DNA of 64,000 bases from DMER01 sp003451645. Lineage in GTDB: Bacteria; Pseudomonadota; Alphaproteobacteria; Micropepsales; Micropepsaceae. The notes under the pieces are model-generated. The model was not told the origin of the DNA, ran no database searches, and saw only the letters and a program-made list of their open reading frames with translations. Positions 16,511-25,051 of this stretch are shown in pieces. The translations under genes and the position numbers were made by a program. Position 1 is the first letter of the stretch, and the number at the start of each line of letters is the position of its first letter. The stretch covers positions 1-64,000 of the forward strand of contig DALYLR010000019.1 of assembly GCA_031976175.1 (NCBI GenBank), given 5' to 3'.

Positions 16511-17686
16511 ATGACCCTTGCGATTGACGCCATTGCGCTGACCCGTGCCCTGATCCAGTGCCCCTCCGTCACGCCGGAGGATCGCGGCGCTATGGATGTC
16601 GTGCAAGCGGCCCTCACGAGCCTCGGCTTCACCTGCCATCGCTTGCCGTTTCAATCGCCGGGCAGGCCGGTCACAGAAAATCTCTACGCCAGGATCGGCA
16701 CAGGCGCGCCGCATTTATGCTTTGCAGGCCATACCGATGTGGTGCCTGCAGGCCCGATAGAGGCGTGGCGCAGCGATCCCTTCGTTGCGACCGAGCATGA
16801 GGGCGACCTTGTCGGGCGTGGTGCGGTCGATATGAAGGGCGCGATTGCGGCTTTTATCGCGGCTGTTAGCCAGCATCTTCATACGCACGGCGGGAAGCCC
16901 TCAGGATCGATCAGCCTGCTGATCACGGGCGACGAAGAAGGCCCAGCCGTGGACGGCACGATTAAAGTCTTGGAGTGGATGCAGGCACGCGGCGAAGTCC
17001 CGACCTTTTGCCTTGTCGGGGAGCCTACCAGCGAAAGCGTGCTTGGCGACATGATCAAGATCGGGCGGCGCGGCAGCTTGACCGGCCGCCTCACCGTGCG
17101 CGGTGTTGAAGGGCATGTGGCCTATCCCCACCGCGCGCAGAACCCCATCCCAGGGCTCGTCTCAATCCTGCAGCGCCTGACCGCGCACCGCTTTGGTGAT
17201 GCCAATGCGCAGTTCGATGCGACCAATCTTGAGGTGGTCACAGTCGATGTCGGCAATCGTGCCACCAATGTCATTCCGGCGGAGGCCCGCGCGACCTTCA
17301 ACATCCGTTTCAATCCGACGCAAACGGGCGACGGCCTGTCGCAATGGCTGCGGGCTGAGGTTGCGCGCGGCATGGATGGCCATGCCGGTCAGGCAGAGCT
17401 CACGCTCAATGTCGGCGGCGAACCCTTCCTGACCGAGCCCAGCGCGCTCTCGCACATTGTCGCCGATGCAATCCAACAGGTCACAGGCCGCACGCCCGTC
17501 TTCTCGACCACAGGGGGCACATCCGACGCGCGCTATATCTCCAAGGTTTGCCCGGTCGCTGAGTTTGGCCTTGTGGGTCTGACAATGCACAAGACGGATG
17601 AGCGGGTATCTCTCGCCGACCTTGCTCAGTTGCAGGCGGTCTACGCCGGGGTGCTCGCGCGGGTGTTCGGGGCAGCCAAGCGATGA
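16511..17686 (+). CDS. dapE: Succinyl-diaminopimelate desuccinylase
   Basis: A 391-residue M20-family metallohydrolase that removes succinate from N-succinyl-LL-diaminopimelate, giving LL-DAP for lysine and peptidoglycan. Metal and catalytic motifs are CFAGHTDVVPAG, GRGAVDMKGAIAAF, LITGDEEGPAVDGT, LVGEPTSE and the C-terminal FSTTGGTSDARYI. The dimerisation domain sits at about 180-290. Length is standard. It overlaps the next membrane-protein gene by 4 bp (ATGA), so expression is coupled. Confidence 0.96.
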   Translation: MTLAIDAIALTRALIQCPSVTPEDRGAMDVVQAALTSLGFTCHRLPFQSPGRPVTENLYARIGTGAPHLCFAGHTDVVPAGPIEAWRSDPFVATEHEGDLVGRGAVDMKGAIAAFIAAVSQHLHTHGGKPSGSISLLITGDEEGPAVDGTIKVLEWMQARGEVPTFCLVGEPTSESVLGDMIKIGRRGSLTGRLTVRGVEGHVAYPHRAQNPIPGLVSILQRLTAHRFGDANAQFDATNLEVVTVDVGNRATNVIPAEARATFNIRFNPTQTGDGLSQWLRAEVARGMDGHAGQAELTLNVGGEPFLTEPSALSHIVADAIQQVTGRTPVFSTTGGTSDARYISKVCPVAEFGLVGLTMHKTDERVSLADLAQLQAVYAGVLARVFGAAKR

Positions 17687-18279
17687 GCATCGACAACGCT
17701 TATGTCCGCCGCGCGCTAGGCGCCACCATGCGTCTTGCCGTCCATGACCGCAAAGCGCTCATGCAATTGGAACTGACGGCGGATGGGTTCTTCCGTTCTT
17801 TCTATGCGCTGATCCTGGCGCTTCCTGCCTATTCATTCAAAGTGCTGGGCGATCTGGCCATTTTGAGCGAATTGGTGGCTGAGGGCGAAGACGCCAAGCG
17901 CGTGACGGTCACGGTCCTGATCTTGGTGCACCTCGTCAATTTCCTGGGCGCCTCGCTTCTGTTCCTTGTGCTGATGGTCCCCTTGTCGCGCGTCCTGGGC
18001 GTTGCGGCCTCCTATGGCCCCATGGCCATTGCGTATAATTGGGGCACACTGATCGTCTGGCTGCTCTATGCCCCGGTGACCGTCCTCTATGGGCTGGGGC
18101 TCCTCAGCGCGGATGACGCCATGTCGCTGCGCCTCATCGTCATGGGGTTTGCGCTGTACCTGCGCTATGCGAGTTTGAGTGTGACATTGAATGCCCCGAT
18201 CTCGGTCGGCTTGGCGCTCGCCATGATCGACCTGCTGTTGCAGTTCGTGTGGTTCGGCCTCCTCGTCAATCTGGTGTGA
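17683..18279 (+). CDS. Integral membrane protein of unknown function
   Basis: A 198-residue hydrophobic protein with about four to five transmembrane helices (around 43-58, 77-104, 115-138, 147-165 and 170-196). The N-terminal 40 residues are hydrophilic with LELTADGFFRSFYALILALP. I do not recognise a characterised family; unnamed relatives occur in the dap region of alphaproteobacteria. It overlaps dapE by 4 bp and ends 1 bp before murI, so it is expressed with cell-wall precursor genes. A role in envelope biogenesis is only an inference. Confidence 0.75.
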   Translation: MSIDNAYVRRALGATMRLAVHDRKALMQLELTADGFFRSFYALILALPAYSFKVLGDLAILSELVAEGEDAKRVTVTVLILVHLVNFLGASLLFLVLMVPLSRVLGVAASYGPMAIAYNWGTLIVWLLYAPVTVLYGLGLLSADDAMSLRLIVMGFALYLRYASLSVTLNAPISVGLALAMIDLLLQFVWFGLLVNLV

Positions 18280-18280
18280 G

Positions 18281-19108
18281 ATGAGTAACGCAGCTGAGGC
18301 ACCCATTGGCATCTTCGACTCCGGCATTGGCGGCATGACCGTCTTTGGCGCCATTCAGGCGTTGCTGCCGCACGAAAGGCTGATCTACCTGGGCGATACC
18401 GCGCGCCTGCCTTATGGCACCAAAAGTGCGGAGACCGTCACACGCTATGCCACCCAAACGACGCGCGCCCTCATGCGCTATGACGTCAAGATGGTGGTCA
18501 TCGCATGCAACACCGCCACAGCGCTTGCCTTGCCGGTACTGAAGGCGGCACTCGATCCGGTGCCGGTGATCGGCGTGGTGGAGCCAGGCGCCCGTGCCGC
18601 TGTTGAGGCCTCGCCCGATCAGCGCATTGGCGTCCTGGCAACCGAGGCGACTGTGCGCGGCGGCGCCTACGCGCGCGCCATTCATGCCCTGCGCCCGCAG
18701 GCACAGGTCAGCCAAATCGCCTGCCCGCTCTTTGTGGCCTTGGCCGAGGAGGGCTGGACGCAAGGGCCCGTGCCCGAGCTCGCCGCCGAGCGCTATGTGA
18801 GCACCCTGTTTCAGGCCGGGCGGCCTGACACGCTGGTTCTGGGCTGCACTCATTTCCCGCTGCTGGCCCCCGCGATTGCCAAGGCTGCAGGGCCAGACAT
18901 CCGCCTCGTCGACAGTGCGCAAACCACCGCCCTTGAGGTCAAGCTCGCCCTTGGCCGTTTGGGTCTGCTCCGCGATGGCGCGCCAGCCTCCCCGCAATTC
19001 CTTGTCACCGATGCGCCTGAGCGCTTCGTGCGCGTGGGCGGGCAGTTCCTGGGTCAATCCATCGCCTCATCGTCGGTCGAGCTGATCGACCTCTCCCCGG
19101 CGGCATAA
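18281..19108 (+). CDS. murI: Glutamate racemase
   Basis: A 275-residue racemase that makes D-glutamate for peptidoglycan. Both catalytic cysteines are present: Cys76 in IACNTATALALP and Cys189 in LGCTHFPLL. The substrate-binding N-terminus GIFDSGIGGMTV and LGDTARLPYG are intact. Together with dapD and dapE this makes a local group of peptidoglycan precursor genes. Its last 55 bp are antisense to the end of truA. Confidence 0.95.
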   Translation: MSNAAEAPIGIFDSGIGGMTVFGAIQALLPHERLIYLGDTARLPYGTKSAETVTRYATQTTRALMRYDVKMVVIACNTATALALPVLKAALDPVPVIGVVEPGARAAVEASPDQRIGVLATEATVRGGAYARAIHALRPQAQVSQIACPLFVALAEEGWTQGPVPELAAERYVSTLFQAGRPDTLVLGCTHFPLLAPAIAKAAGPDIRLVDSAQTTALEVKLALGRLGLLRDGAPASPQFLVTDAPERFVRVGGQFLGQSIASSSVELIDLSPAA

Positions 19109-19836
19109 TCCACCCGCATCAGGCACAGCCCTTGCGGCGGCGCCATCGGCCCGCATTGCGCCCGGTCGCGCGCATCCAGGGCCGCGCGCATCTGCGCGGG
19201 CGGCCACTTGCCCTCACCCACCCATTTGAGGCTGCCCACCATCGAGCGCACCTGATTATGCAGAAACGATCGCGCAAAGGCCTCGATGGTGATCACATCG
19301 CCCTGACGCCAGACCTCCAGGCGGTCGAGCGTTTTGAGCGCGGACTTGGCCTGGCATGCAGCGGACCGAAACGTTGTGAAATCATGTTTGCCCAGGATGG
19401 TCTGCGCCCCCTCATGCATCAGGCCCGCATCAAGCGGGACCGGCACATGCCAAAGCGTATGCCGCTCCAAGGCCGGCGGCGCTCGGCGGTTCATGATCCG
19501 ATAGTGATAAAGCCGCGCCGTGGCCGAGAATCGCGCACTGAAATCCTCTGGCGCGGGCTCAACCGTCAGCACACTGACCGGCAGCGGGCGGACGATCGCA
19601 TTGATCGCCTCGCGGATTTTCTGCGGTTCCATCTCGCGCGCGAAATCGACATGGGCGACTTGGCCCTGCGCATGCACGCCCGCATCGGTACGCCCCGCGC
19701 CATGCACCACCACGCGCTCGCCCGCAAAGGCCTCGATTGCCTCCTCCAAGGTTTGCTGCACAGAGGGTTGGCCCTCTTGGCGCTGCCAGCCCGCGAACGG
19801 CGTGCCATCATACTCGATGAGCAATTTCCAGCGCAT
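19054..19836 (-). CDS. truA: tRNA pseudouridine synthase A
   Basis: A 260-residue enzyme that forms pseudouridine at positions 38-40 of the tRNA anticodon arm. The catalytic Asp51 lies in GAGRTDAGVHAQGQV, and YDGTPFAGWQRQ (about 9-20) and the FLHNQVRSMVG motif are present. The C-terminus overlaps the convergent murI 3' end by 55 bp. The start lies 3 bp from the fmt stop, so it is the last gene of def-fmt-truA, a conserved alphaproteobacterial order. Confidence 0.96.
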   Translation of the reverse strand: MRWKLLIEYDGTPFAGWQRQEGQPSVQQTLEEAIEAFAGERVVVHGAGRTDAGVHAQGQVAHVDFAREMEPQKIREAINAIVRPLPVSVLTVEPAPEDFSARFSATARLYHYRIMNRRAPPALERHTLWHVPVPLDAGLMHEGAQTILGKHDFTTFRSAACQAKSALKTLDRLEVWRQGDVITIEAFARSFLHNQVRSMVGSLKWVGEGKWPPAQMRAALDARDRAQCGPMAPPQGLCLMRVDYAAGERSISSTDDEAMD

Positions 19837-19839
19837 GGT

Positions 19840-20778
19840 CTATCGGCCCAGCGTGGTGCCGGGCGGGATCGCCGCACCGCGCAGGAAAACGTCCGCGTCC
19901 TGCACCGCCTTGCCCGCCCGCTGCAGGCGCAAGAGACGCACGGCGCCCGTTCCGCACGCGATCGTCAGCCGCTCATTGAGCACCGTGCCAGGCGCACCCT
20001 CGCCCATAACGGGCTCTGCCAGCAGGATCTTCAGCCGTTCGCCCTTCCACACGGTCCAGGCACCCGGCGCCGGGGATAATCCGCGTACGAAGCAATCAAG
20101 CTCGGCCGAGGCTCGCGTCCAATCGATCTGCTGTTCCTCATTGGTGATCTTCTTGGCATAGGTCACCCCCGCCTCCGCTTGCGGCACTGCCACCGCCATG
20201 CCTTGCGCCAGCGCCTTCAGGGTCTGCGCCATCAGCTCAGCGCCTGCCACCGACAGGCGGTCATGCAACTCCCCCGTCGTTATGCTCGGGCCAACGGTTG
20301 TGCGCCAGGTGGCGAGCACCGGACCCGTGTCGAGGCCCGCCTCCATGCGCATCACCATGACCCCGGTTTCAGCATCGCCTGCCATGACGGCGCGGTGGAT
20401 CGGCGCCGCCCCGCGCCAGCGCGGCAGCAGCGAGGCGTGCAGATTGAAGCACCCAAGCCGCGGCGCATCCAACACGCGCTGCACCAGGATCTGTCCATAG
20501 GCAACCACCACGGCCGCATCGAGGGAGAGGGCTTCGAACCGCGCGATCTCGGCTGGGTCCCTCATGGACTGCGGCGTGTGCACGGCAAGGCCATGCGATT
20601 CGGCGGCCAGATGCACAGGCGATTTCTGCACCGCTTTGCCGCGCCCGGCGGGCCTTGGCGGCTGGGTATAGACCGCGCGCACCTCATGGCCCGCCTTCAG
20701 AACCGCATCCAAGACCGGGACCGCGAAGGCGGGTGTCCCCATAAAGGCCAGGCGCAAGGACACCCCGGTCACGGTCAA
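19840..20778 (-). CDS. fmt: Methionyl-tRNA formyltransferase
   Basis: A 312-residue enzyme that formylates initiator Met-tRNA using 10-formyl-tetrahydrofolate. The N-terminal domain shows MGTPAFAVPVL, AYGQIL and the catalytic Asn-His pair in NLHASLLPRWRGAAPIHRAV, with the Asp in GLDTGPVL. The C-terminal OB-type tRNA-binding domain begins near residue 205. The ATG overlaps the peptide deformylase stop by 4 bp, so the enzymes that add and remove the formyl group are coupled. Confidence 0.96.
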   Translation of the reverse strand: MTVTGVSLRLAFMGTPAFAVPVLDAVLKAGHEVRAVYTQPPRPAGRGKAVQKSPVHLAAESHGLAVHTPQSMRDPAEIARFEALSLDAAVVVAYGQILVQRVLDAPRLGCFNLHASLLPRWRGAAPIHRAVMAGDAETGVMVMRMEAGLDTGPVLATWRTTVGPSITTGELHDRLSVAGAELMAQTLKALAQGMAVAVPQAEAGVTYAKKITNEEQQIDWTRASAELDCFVRGLSPAPGAWTVWKGERLKILLAEPVMGEGAPGTVLNERLTIACGTGAVRLLRLQRAGKAVQDADVFLRGAAIPPGTTLGR

Positions 20779-21293
20779 ACCCGCTCCGACGCCTTGCGCA
20801 CCTTCAGCAATTTGCGGACCATCATGTCGCGCTTGAGCTTGGAGAGGTGATCGATAAACAGCACCCCTTCGAGGTGGTCCATTTCATGCTGGAGGCAGGT
20901 CGCCATCAGGCCGCCAAACTCCTGCTCTTGCTCCGCACCATGATAGTCTAGAAACCGAGCGCGAATGCGCGCGGGTCGCTCGACCATGTCATAGAGGTCA
21001 GGCACCGACAGGCAGCCCTCCTCATACTCGGCGCGCTCCGGCGAGGCCCAGGTAATCACCGGATTGATGAAATAGTGCGGGCCTTTGGTTTCGTCCTCTC
21101 GGGCGAGGTCGATCACAATGATGCGCTTGGGCACGCCGATCTGCACCGCCGCCAGGCCGATGCCTGGCGCCTTGTACATGGTCTCCAGCATGTCATCCAT
21201 CAGACGGCGGAGATCGTCCGTCACCGTCTGAACCGGTTCGGAGATGACTTTGAGCCGCGGATCGGGCGCGGTGATGATGGTGCGCAGGGCCAT
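20775..21293 (-). CDS. def: Peptide deformylase
   Basis: A 172-residue Fe/Zn metalloprotease that removes the formyl group from nascent proteins. The three family motifs are intact: GIGLAAVQIG (44-53), EEGCLSVP with metal ligand Cys94, and QHEMDHLEG with His136, Glu137 and His140. It is first in def-fmt-truA. A 31-bp gap separates it from the upstream rmuC stop, so rmuC may be in the same transcript. Confidence 0.96.
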   Translation of the reverse strand: MALRTIITAPDPRLKVISEPVQTVTDDLRRLMDDMLETMYKAPGIGLAAVQIGVPKRIIVIDLAREDETKGPHYFINPVITWASPERAEYEEGCLSVPDLYDMVERPARIRARFLDYHGAEQEQEFGGLMATCLQHEMDHLEGVLFIDHLSKLKRDMMVRKLLKVRKASERV

Positions 21294-21324
21294 GAAACGG
21301 AGGTAGCCATCACAAAGGCTGGCG

Positions 21325-22855
21325 TCAAGCGGTCTTCGCCAGCGGGGCTATCGGGCTCTGCCCGGCATGGTCCAGCTCCTCGGCCAGCTGGAACAGGTCA
21401 TCCGCCATCGAAGGTGTCTCGATGCTCTCAACCCCGCGCAGCTTGCGGGCGACCGCCTTCGTGCGTTTGCCGGCCTCCTCCACGGTGCGCTGCGCCGTGT
21501 CGAGCTGGCGCGCCAGCTTCTCCCAGACCTGACCGTAGGATTCGAATTGCGCTTTGGCCTCACCCAGGATTTTCCACACCTCGGATGAGCGCTTTTGGAT
21601 CGCGAGCGTGCGAAAGCCCATTTGCAAGGCATTGAGAAACGCGCTCAGCGTCGTTGGGCCTGCGATCGTAACCCGATAGGCCTGCTGTAACTCGGCCATC
21701 AGATTGCCGTGCCGGATCACCTCCGCAAACAGGCCCTCGGTCGGCAAATACATGATCGCGAAATCGGTCGACACAGGCGGGGCGATGTATTTGTCCGAGA
21801 TGCGCTTGGCCTCTTTGCGGATGGCGGCCGCCAAGGCATTGGCCGCGGCCTCGATCTCTTCAGGCTTGCCAGCGAGTTGCGCCGCGTGCAGGCGCTCATC
21901 GCTGCGGGCGACATCCTCGACATGGAGTGGATCACCGGCAAGGGCGATNNNNNNNNNNCAGGCGCTCATAATCTTCCAACGGGAACTTGGCATCGATCGG
22001 CAGCAGCACGGGCGCGCCATCATCTTGCCCCGGCATCTTGATGGCGAACTCGACCAGCTCCCGCACATCCGGCTTGATTTGCGCATTGCGCACAAACTGC
22101 TCCGGGCTCAGCATATTCTCCAGAAGCGCGCCGAGCTGCACCTCCGCCCAGGTGCCGCGGGTCTTCACATTGGTCAGCACGCGCTTGAGATCGCCAACAC
22201 CTGTTGCGAGCGTCTGCATTTCGCCCAAGCCTTGGTGCACGCGCTCCAGGCGCTCGCTGACAATCTGGAAGCTCTCGCCGATCCGTTTCTCAAGTGCGCC
22301 TTGGAGCTTTTCATCGACGGTCTGTCGCATCTGTTCGAGCTTCGCCTCGTTCTCGCGGCGCAGTGTTTCAAGGCTCTCGGTCAACGTCCGGCGGATTTGG
22401 TCCTGCCTGCGCTCATTGGCCTCCAGCAGCCCTTGCAGCTGCGTGGTCACCTCATGGAGCGATTGCGTCATGCGCTCCGCCAGGGCGCGTTGCTGCTGCA
22501 ATTGACTATCCTCAAAGCCCGACAAGCGTTGCCCCAGCGCGCCGCCCAGCGCGTCCACGCGGGCCTGCAAACTGTCGCCGAACCCCATGACTGTCGTGCG
22601 CAATTCCTCACGGGCTTCGCGGGCGGCATGGCCACTCTCGGCACGCAGATCGCGCAATCCTTCGCGCAAGTCCTGCGTTGTGCGGTCGGCATCCGTTTCA
22701 AGCTTGATCAGCCGGTCGGCAATCTGCTGCAGCTGGCGCGTCAGGCCCGCACTATCGCTCCACGCCACATAAGCCAGGATAACGCCCGCAAGCGCCAAAC
22801 CACAAAAGAGGAGCGGGAGTGCCAGCATTGCGGTGTCAAAATCGAGCATTGCCAA
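21325..22855 (-). CDS. rmuC: DNA recombination protein RmuC (interrupted by an assembly gap)
   Basis: Two open parts on either side of 10 N (21949-21958) make one RmuC-like protein of about 510 residues. The N-terminal part has a transmembrane helix (about 10-30), a long coiled coil (about 35-200) and the start of the nuclease-like domain (TWAEVQLGALLENML, LLPIDAKFPLEDYERL). The C-terminal part continues with RISDKYIAPPVSTDFAIMYLPTEGLFAEV. The two parts are in different frames as written. They join if the true gap is a multiple of 3, so the shift is best explained by the placeholder length, not mutation. RmuC limits inversion at short inverted repeats. Confidence 0.85.
21949..21958. other. 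Assembly gap (10 N)
   Basis: Ten consecutive undetermined bases inside rmuC. The reading frames on the two sides disagree for a gap of exactly 10 and agree for 9, 12 or any multiple of 3, so the number of N is probably a placeholder. Confidence 0.97.
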
Positions 22856-22971
22856 CCCCTCGCATCATCATGAGAACAAAACGTGTTCACGTGGGTAACG
22901 CGATTTGCTGAGCCGGTCAATTGCTGCCGGACTGCGACACCACCTCGTCCTGTGGACAGAACAAAAGCAAA

Positions 22972-23002
22972 CCGCCGCCCCAGGGGTATCCTGGGACGGC
23001 GG
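22972..23002 (-). terminator. Intrinsic terminator after the 23.0-24.0 kb gene
   Basis: On the minus strand a stem of 6+6 bp with one mismatch (ccgccg, cccagg and their complements) and a 5-nt loop is followed by the T-rich run tttgcttttgtt. It lies 21 bp past the stop of the 322-residue protein gene. Confidence 0.75.
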
Positions 23003-23023
23003 CTGTTAGGAGCGAAACCTAGA

Positions 23024-23992
23024 TTACGGCGTCGCGGGCGCAGCCGGGGCGGCTTCTGGGGCTGCCGGTGCAGCCTCCGGAGCGGCTGGCACGGGCGTCG
23101 CCGAGGGGTCGACCATCGTCGGCTCGGTTGGCGCTGTCTCGGACGTCGGCTGCAGGGTTGGCGTCGGCGCTTCGCACTCGGTCTTGAATTGCGCCTTCAT
23201 ATCGTCGGTGACCGCCTTGTGGACCTCGGCCGACAGTTCGACCGAGTTCCAGCCGCCGGCGCCATTGGCCTTGGCCTCGGAGCGCGCTTCGATGTCGACG
23301 CAGGCTTGCTTCAGGCCCTCGGCATTGTCCGACATTTGCACTTCGGGCAACACGCATTGGCCGTCGCTGCAGGACAATTGCTTGACTGAGGGCGTACCCA
23401 CGAACTCAAAGCCCGCTTCTGCGACCAGGCATTCGCGCTTCGGGCCGCTCACGACTTGCTTGCCATCGGCGCCCGCGCCATCGGCCAGAACTTCAAACTT
23501 TTGGACTAAGGACTTCTTGGCCTCTGCTTCGGCAACCTTGCCCGAGATGCAAGAGTCGAGCGCTGCCTGGCGTTGTTCCTCGATCGCCTTGGCGCCCTTC
23601 AGAACCGCCGACTTGGCCAAGGTGACCTTGTCGTCCGCTTCCTTGCCAACAAAATGGCCAGCCACCGCGACGCACGCCGCATGCCGCAAGGCAGGCTCAG
23701 CGGCCGAGCGCTCTTCGGTCGTGCTGATTTGACGGAACAGATCGGCAGAGGCCGTCTCAACTTCCGCGACCACGTCCGCCTTGGTCACCGCGCTCGCGAT
23801 CACGTCCGCCGCGATCTTGACCTTGTCCTTCAGGCCAGCATCCGTCAGTTCTACTGGCGCCGTACCGCACAGACGGGCAACGCGCGCTTCCTTCGTTTCA
23901 CCGCCAAGGGTGAAATATCCCAACAAACCTGCGAGCGCGACAGCGCCAACGCCGCCGCCAATTTGAACGCCGCGATTGCTCAGCAAAGACAT
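23024..23992 (-). CDS. Membrane-anchored secreted protein of unknown function with Ala/Pro-rich tail
   Basis: A 322-residue protein with a hydrophobic N-terminal segment (about 11-29, GGGVGAVALAGLLGYFTLGG) that may be an uncleaved anchor. The body is mostly helical and acidic, with several Cys (for example CGTAP, DSCISG, LSCSDGQCVLPE, KQACVDIE and KTECEAP) that could pair in the periplasm. The last 45 residues are a low-complexity Ala/Pro tail with the repeat AAPEAAPAAP. I recognise no family. It stands alone, with a terminator downstream and a 124-bp leader upstream. Confidence 0.7.
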   Translation of the reverse strand: MSLLSNRGVQIGGGVGAVALAGLLGYFTLGGETKEARVARLCGTAPVELTDAGLKDKVKIAADVIASAVTKADVVAEVETASADLFRQISTTEERSAAEPALRHAACVAVAGHFVGKEADDKVTLAKSAVLKGAKAIEEQRQAALDSCISGKVAEAEAKKSLVQKFEVLADGAGADGKQVVSGPKRECLVAEAGFEFVGTPSVKQLSCSDGQCVLPEVQMSDNAEGLKQACVDIEARSEAKANGAGGWNSVELSAEVHKAVTDDMKAQFKTECEAPTPTLQPTSETAPTEPTMVDPSATPVPAAPEAAPAAPEAAPAAPATP

Positions 23993-24076
23993 GGTCTTGA
24001 TTCCCCAATTGTGATCGCTCGGAAAGTGGCCGCGAGTTATAGAGTGCCTGGAGGCACTATGGCAATCGCTGGTTCA

Positions 24077-24111
24077 AATTCCGTTACACTTTGAGACAAA
24101 GTGCAGGAATT
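24077..24111 (-). terminator. Nested hairpin downstream of recR
   Basis: The outer arms aattcc/ggaatt and inner arms cacttt/aaagtg form a two-part stem with a 5-nt loop, starting 6 bp past the recR stop. There is no strong T-run, so it may be a weak terminator or a stabilising 3' structure. A second small hairpin (agtgcc-tgga-ggcact, 24043-24058) lies next to it. Confidence 0.5.
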
Positions 24112-24116
24112 GGGCA

Positions 24117-24722
24117 TCAAAATGGCCGCCGAGCCCCAAAGGCTGCGGCTAATGTGCCCTCGTCCAAATAATCGAGCTCGCCGCCCACGGGCAGCCCTTG
24201 GGCGAGCTTGGTGATCTGTATGGCCGTCTGGCCCAGCGTATCCGTCACATAGTGCGCCGTGGTCTGCCCTTCGACCGTGGCGCTCAAGGCCAGCACCACC
24301 TCTTCAACCTTTTGGTCACGCACGCGGGCGGGCAGCGTCGCCAGATTGAGTTGATCAGGACCTCGCCCATCAAGCACGGACAGCGTGCCCCCCAACACGT
24401 GATAGCGGCCTCTGAAAACCCCTGCGCGCTCCAGGGCCCAGACATCGGCGACGTCCGCCACAACACACAGCAGACGCTGGTTGCGTTTGGGGTCACTGCA
24501 AATGCTGCACGGATCGCTGCTGTCCAGGATGCCGCATGTCGTACACGTGCGAACAGTGCGCATCACATCCTCAAGGGCCGCCGCCAAGGGCGCCAGCATC
24601 TGCTCGCGCCGCTTGATCATGGCGAGCGCCGCCCTGCGCGCAGAGCGCGGTCCAAGGCCTGGCAATTTCGCAAGGATATTGATCAGCCGTTCGATTTCGG
24701 GGCCAGCAAGAGGTGCCGCCAT
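24117..24722 (-). CDS. recR: Recombination protein RecR
   Basis: A 201-residue member of the RecR family, which acts with RecF and RecO to load RecA at gaps. The helix-hairpin-helix region is KLPGLGPRSARRAAL (about 19-33), the C4 zinc site uses Cys60, Cys63, Cys72 and Cys75 (CTTCGILDSSDPCSIC), and the Toprim domain follows (about 83-175). It is the last gene of dnaX-ybaB-recR, 5 bp after ybaB, a widely conserved operon. Confidence 0.96.
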   Translation of the reverse strand: MAAPLAGPEIERLINILAKLPGLGPRSARRAALAMIKRREQMLAPLAAALEDVMRTVRTCTTCGILDSSDPCSICSDPKRNQRLLCVVADVADVWALERAGVFRGRYHVLGGTLSVLDGRGPDQLNLATLPARVRDQKVEEVVLALSATVEGQTTAHYVTDTLGQTAIQITKLAQGLPVGGELDYLDEGTLAAAFGARRPF

Positions 24723-24727
24723 GCGCT

Positions 24728-25051
24728 CTAAAAGGGCAGTTTCAGGCCAGGCGGCAGGCCAAGGCCGCCCGTGACCGATTGCATTTCCTGCGCGACTTTG
24801 GCGTCCATCTTGCCCTTGGCGTCATTGAAGGCGGCAACCAAAAGATCCTCCAACATACCGATATCATCTGGCGCCACGATGCTGGCATCGAGCCCGACAC
24901 GCACCGCGCGGCCCTCGCCATTCAGGGTCACCCTGACCGCGCCGGCCCCTGACTGCCCTTCCACCTCCATGGCCTTGAGACGGGTTTGCGCCTCCGCCAT
25001 TTTGGTTTGCATCTGCTGGGCCGCTTTCATGATGTCGCCCATGTTTTTCAT
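24728..25051 (-). CDS. ybaB: Nucleoid-associated protein YbaB/EbfC
   Basis: A 107-residue YbaB/EbfC family DNA-binding dimer. The N-terminal helix MGDIMKAAQQMQTKMAEAQ and the beta strands with the conserved GAGAVRVTLNGEG are typical. The gene overlaps the end of dnaX by 4 bp (ATGA) and is followed by recR. Confidence 0.95.
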   Translation of the reverse strand: MKNMGDIMKAAQQMQTKMAEAQTRLKAMEVEGQSGAGAVRVTLNGEGRAVRVGLDASIVAPDDIGMLEDLLVAAFNDAKGKMDAKVAQEMQSVTGGLGLPPGLKLPF

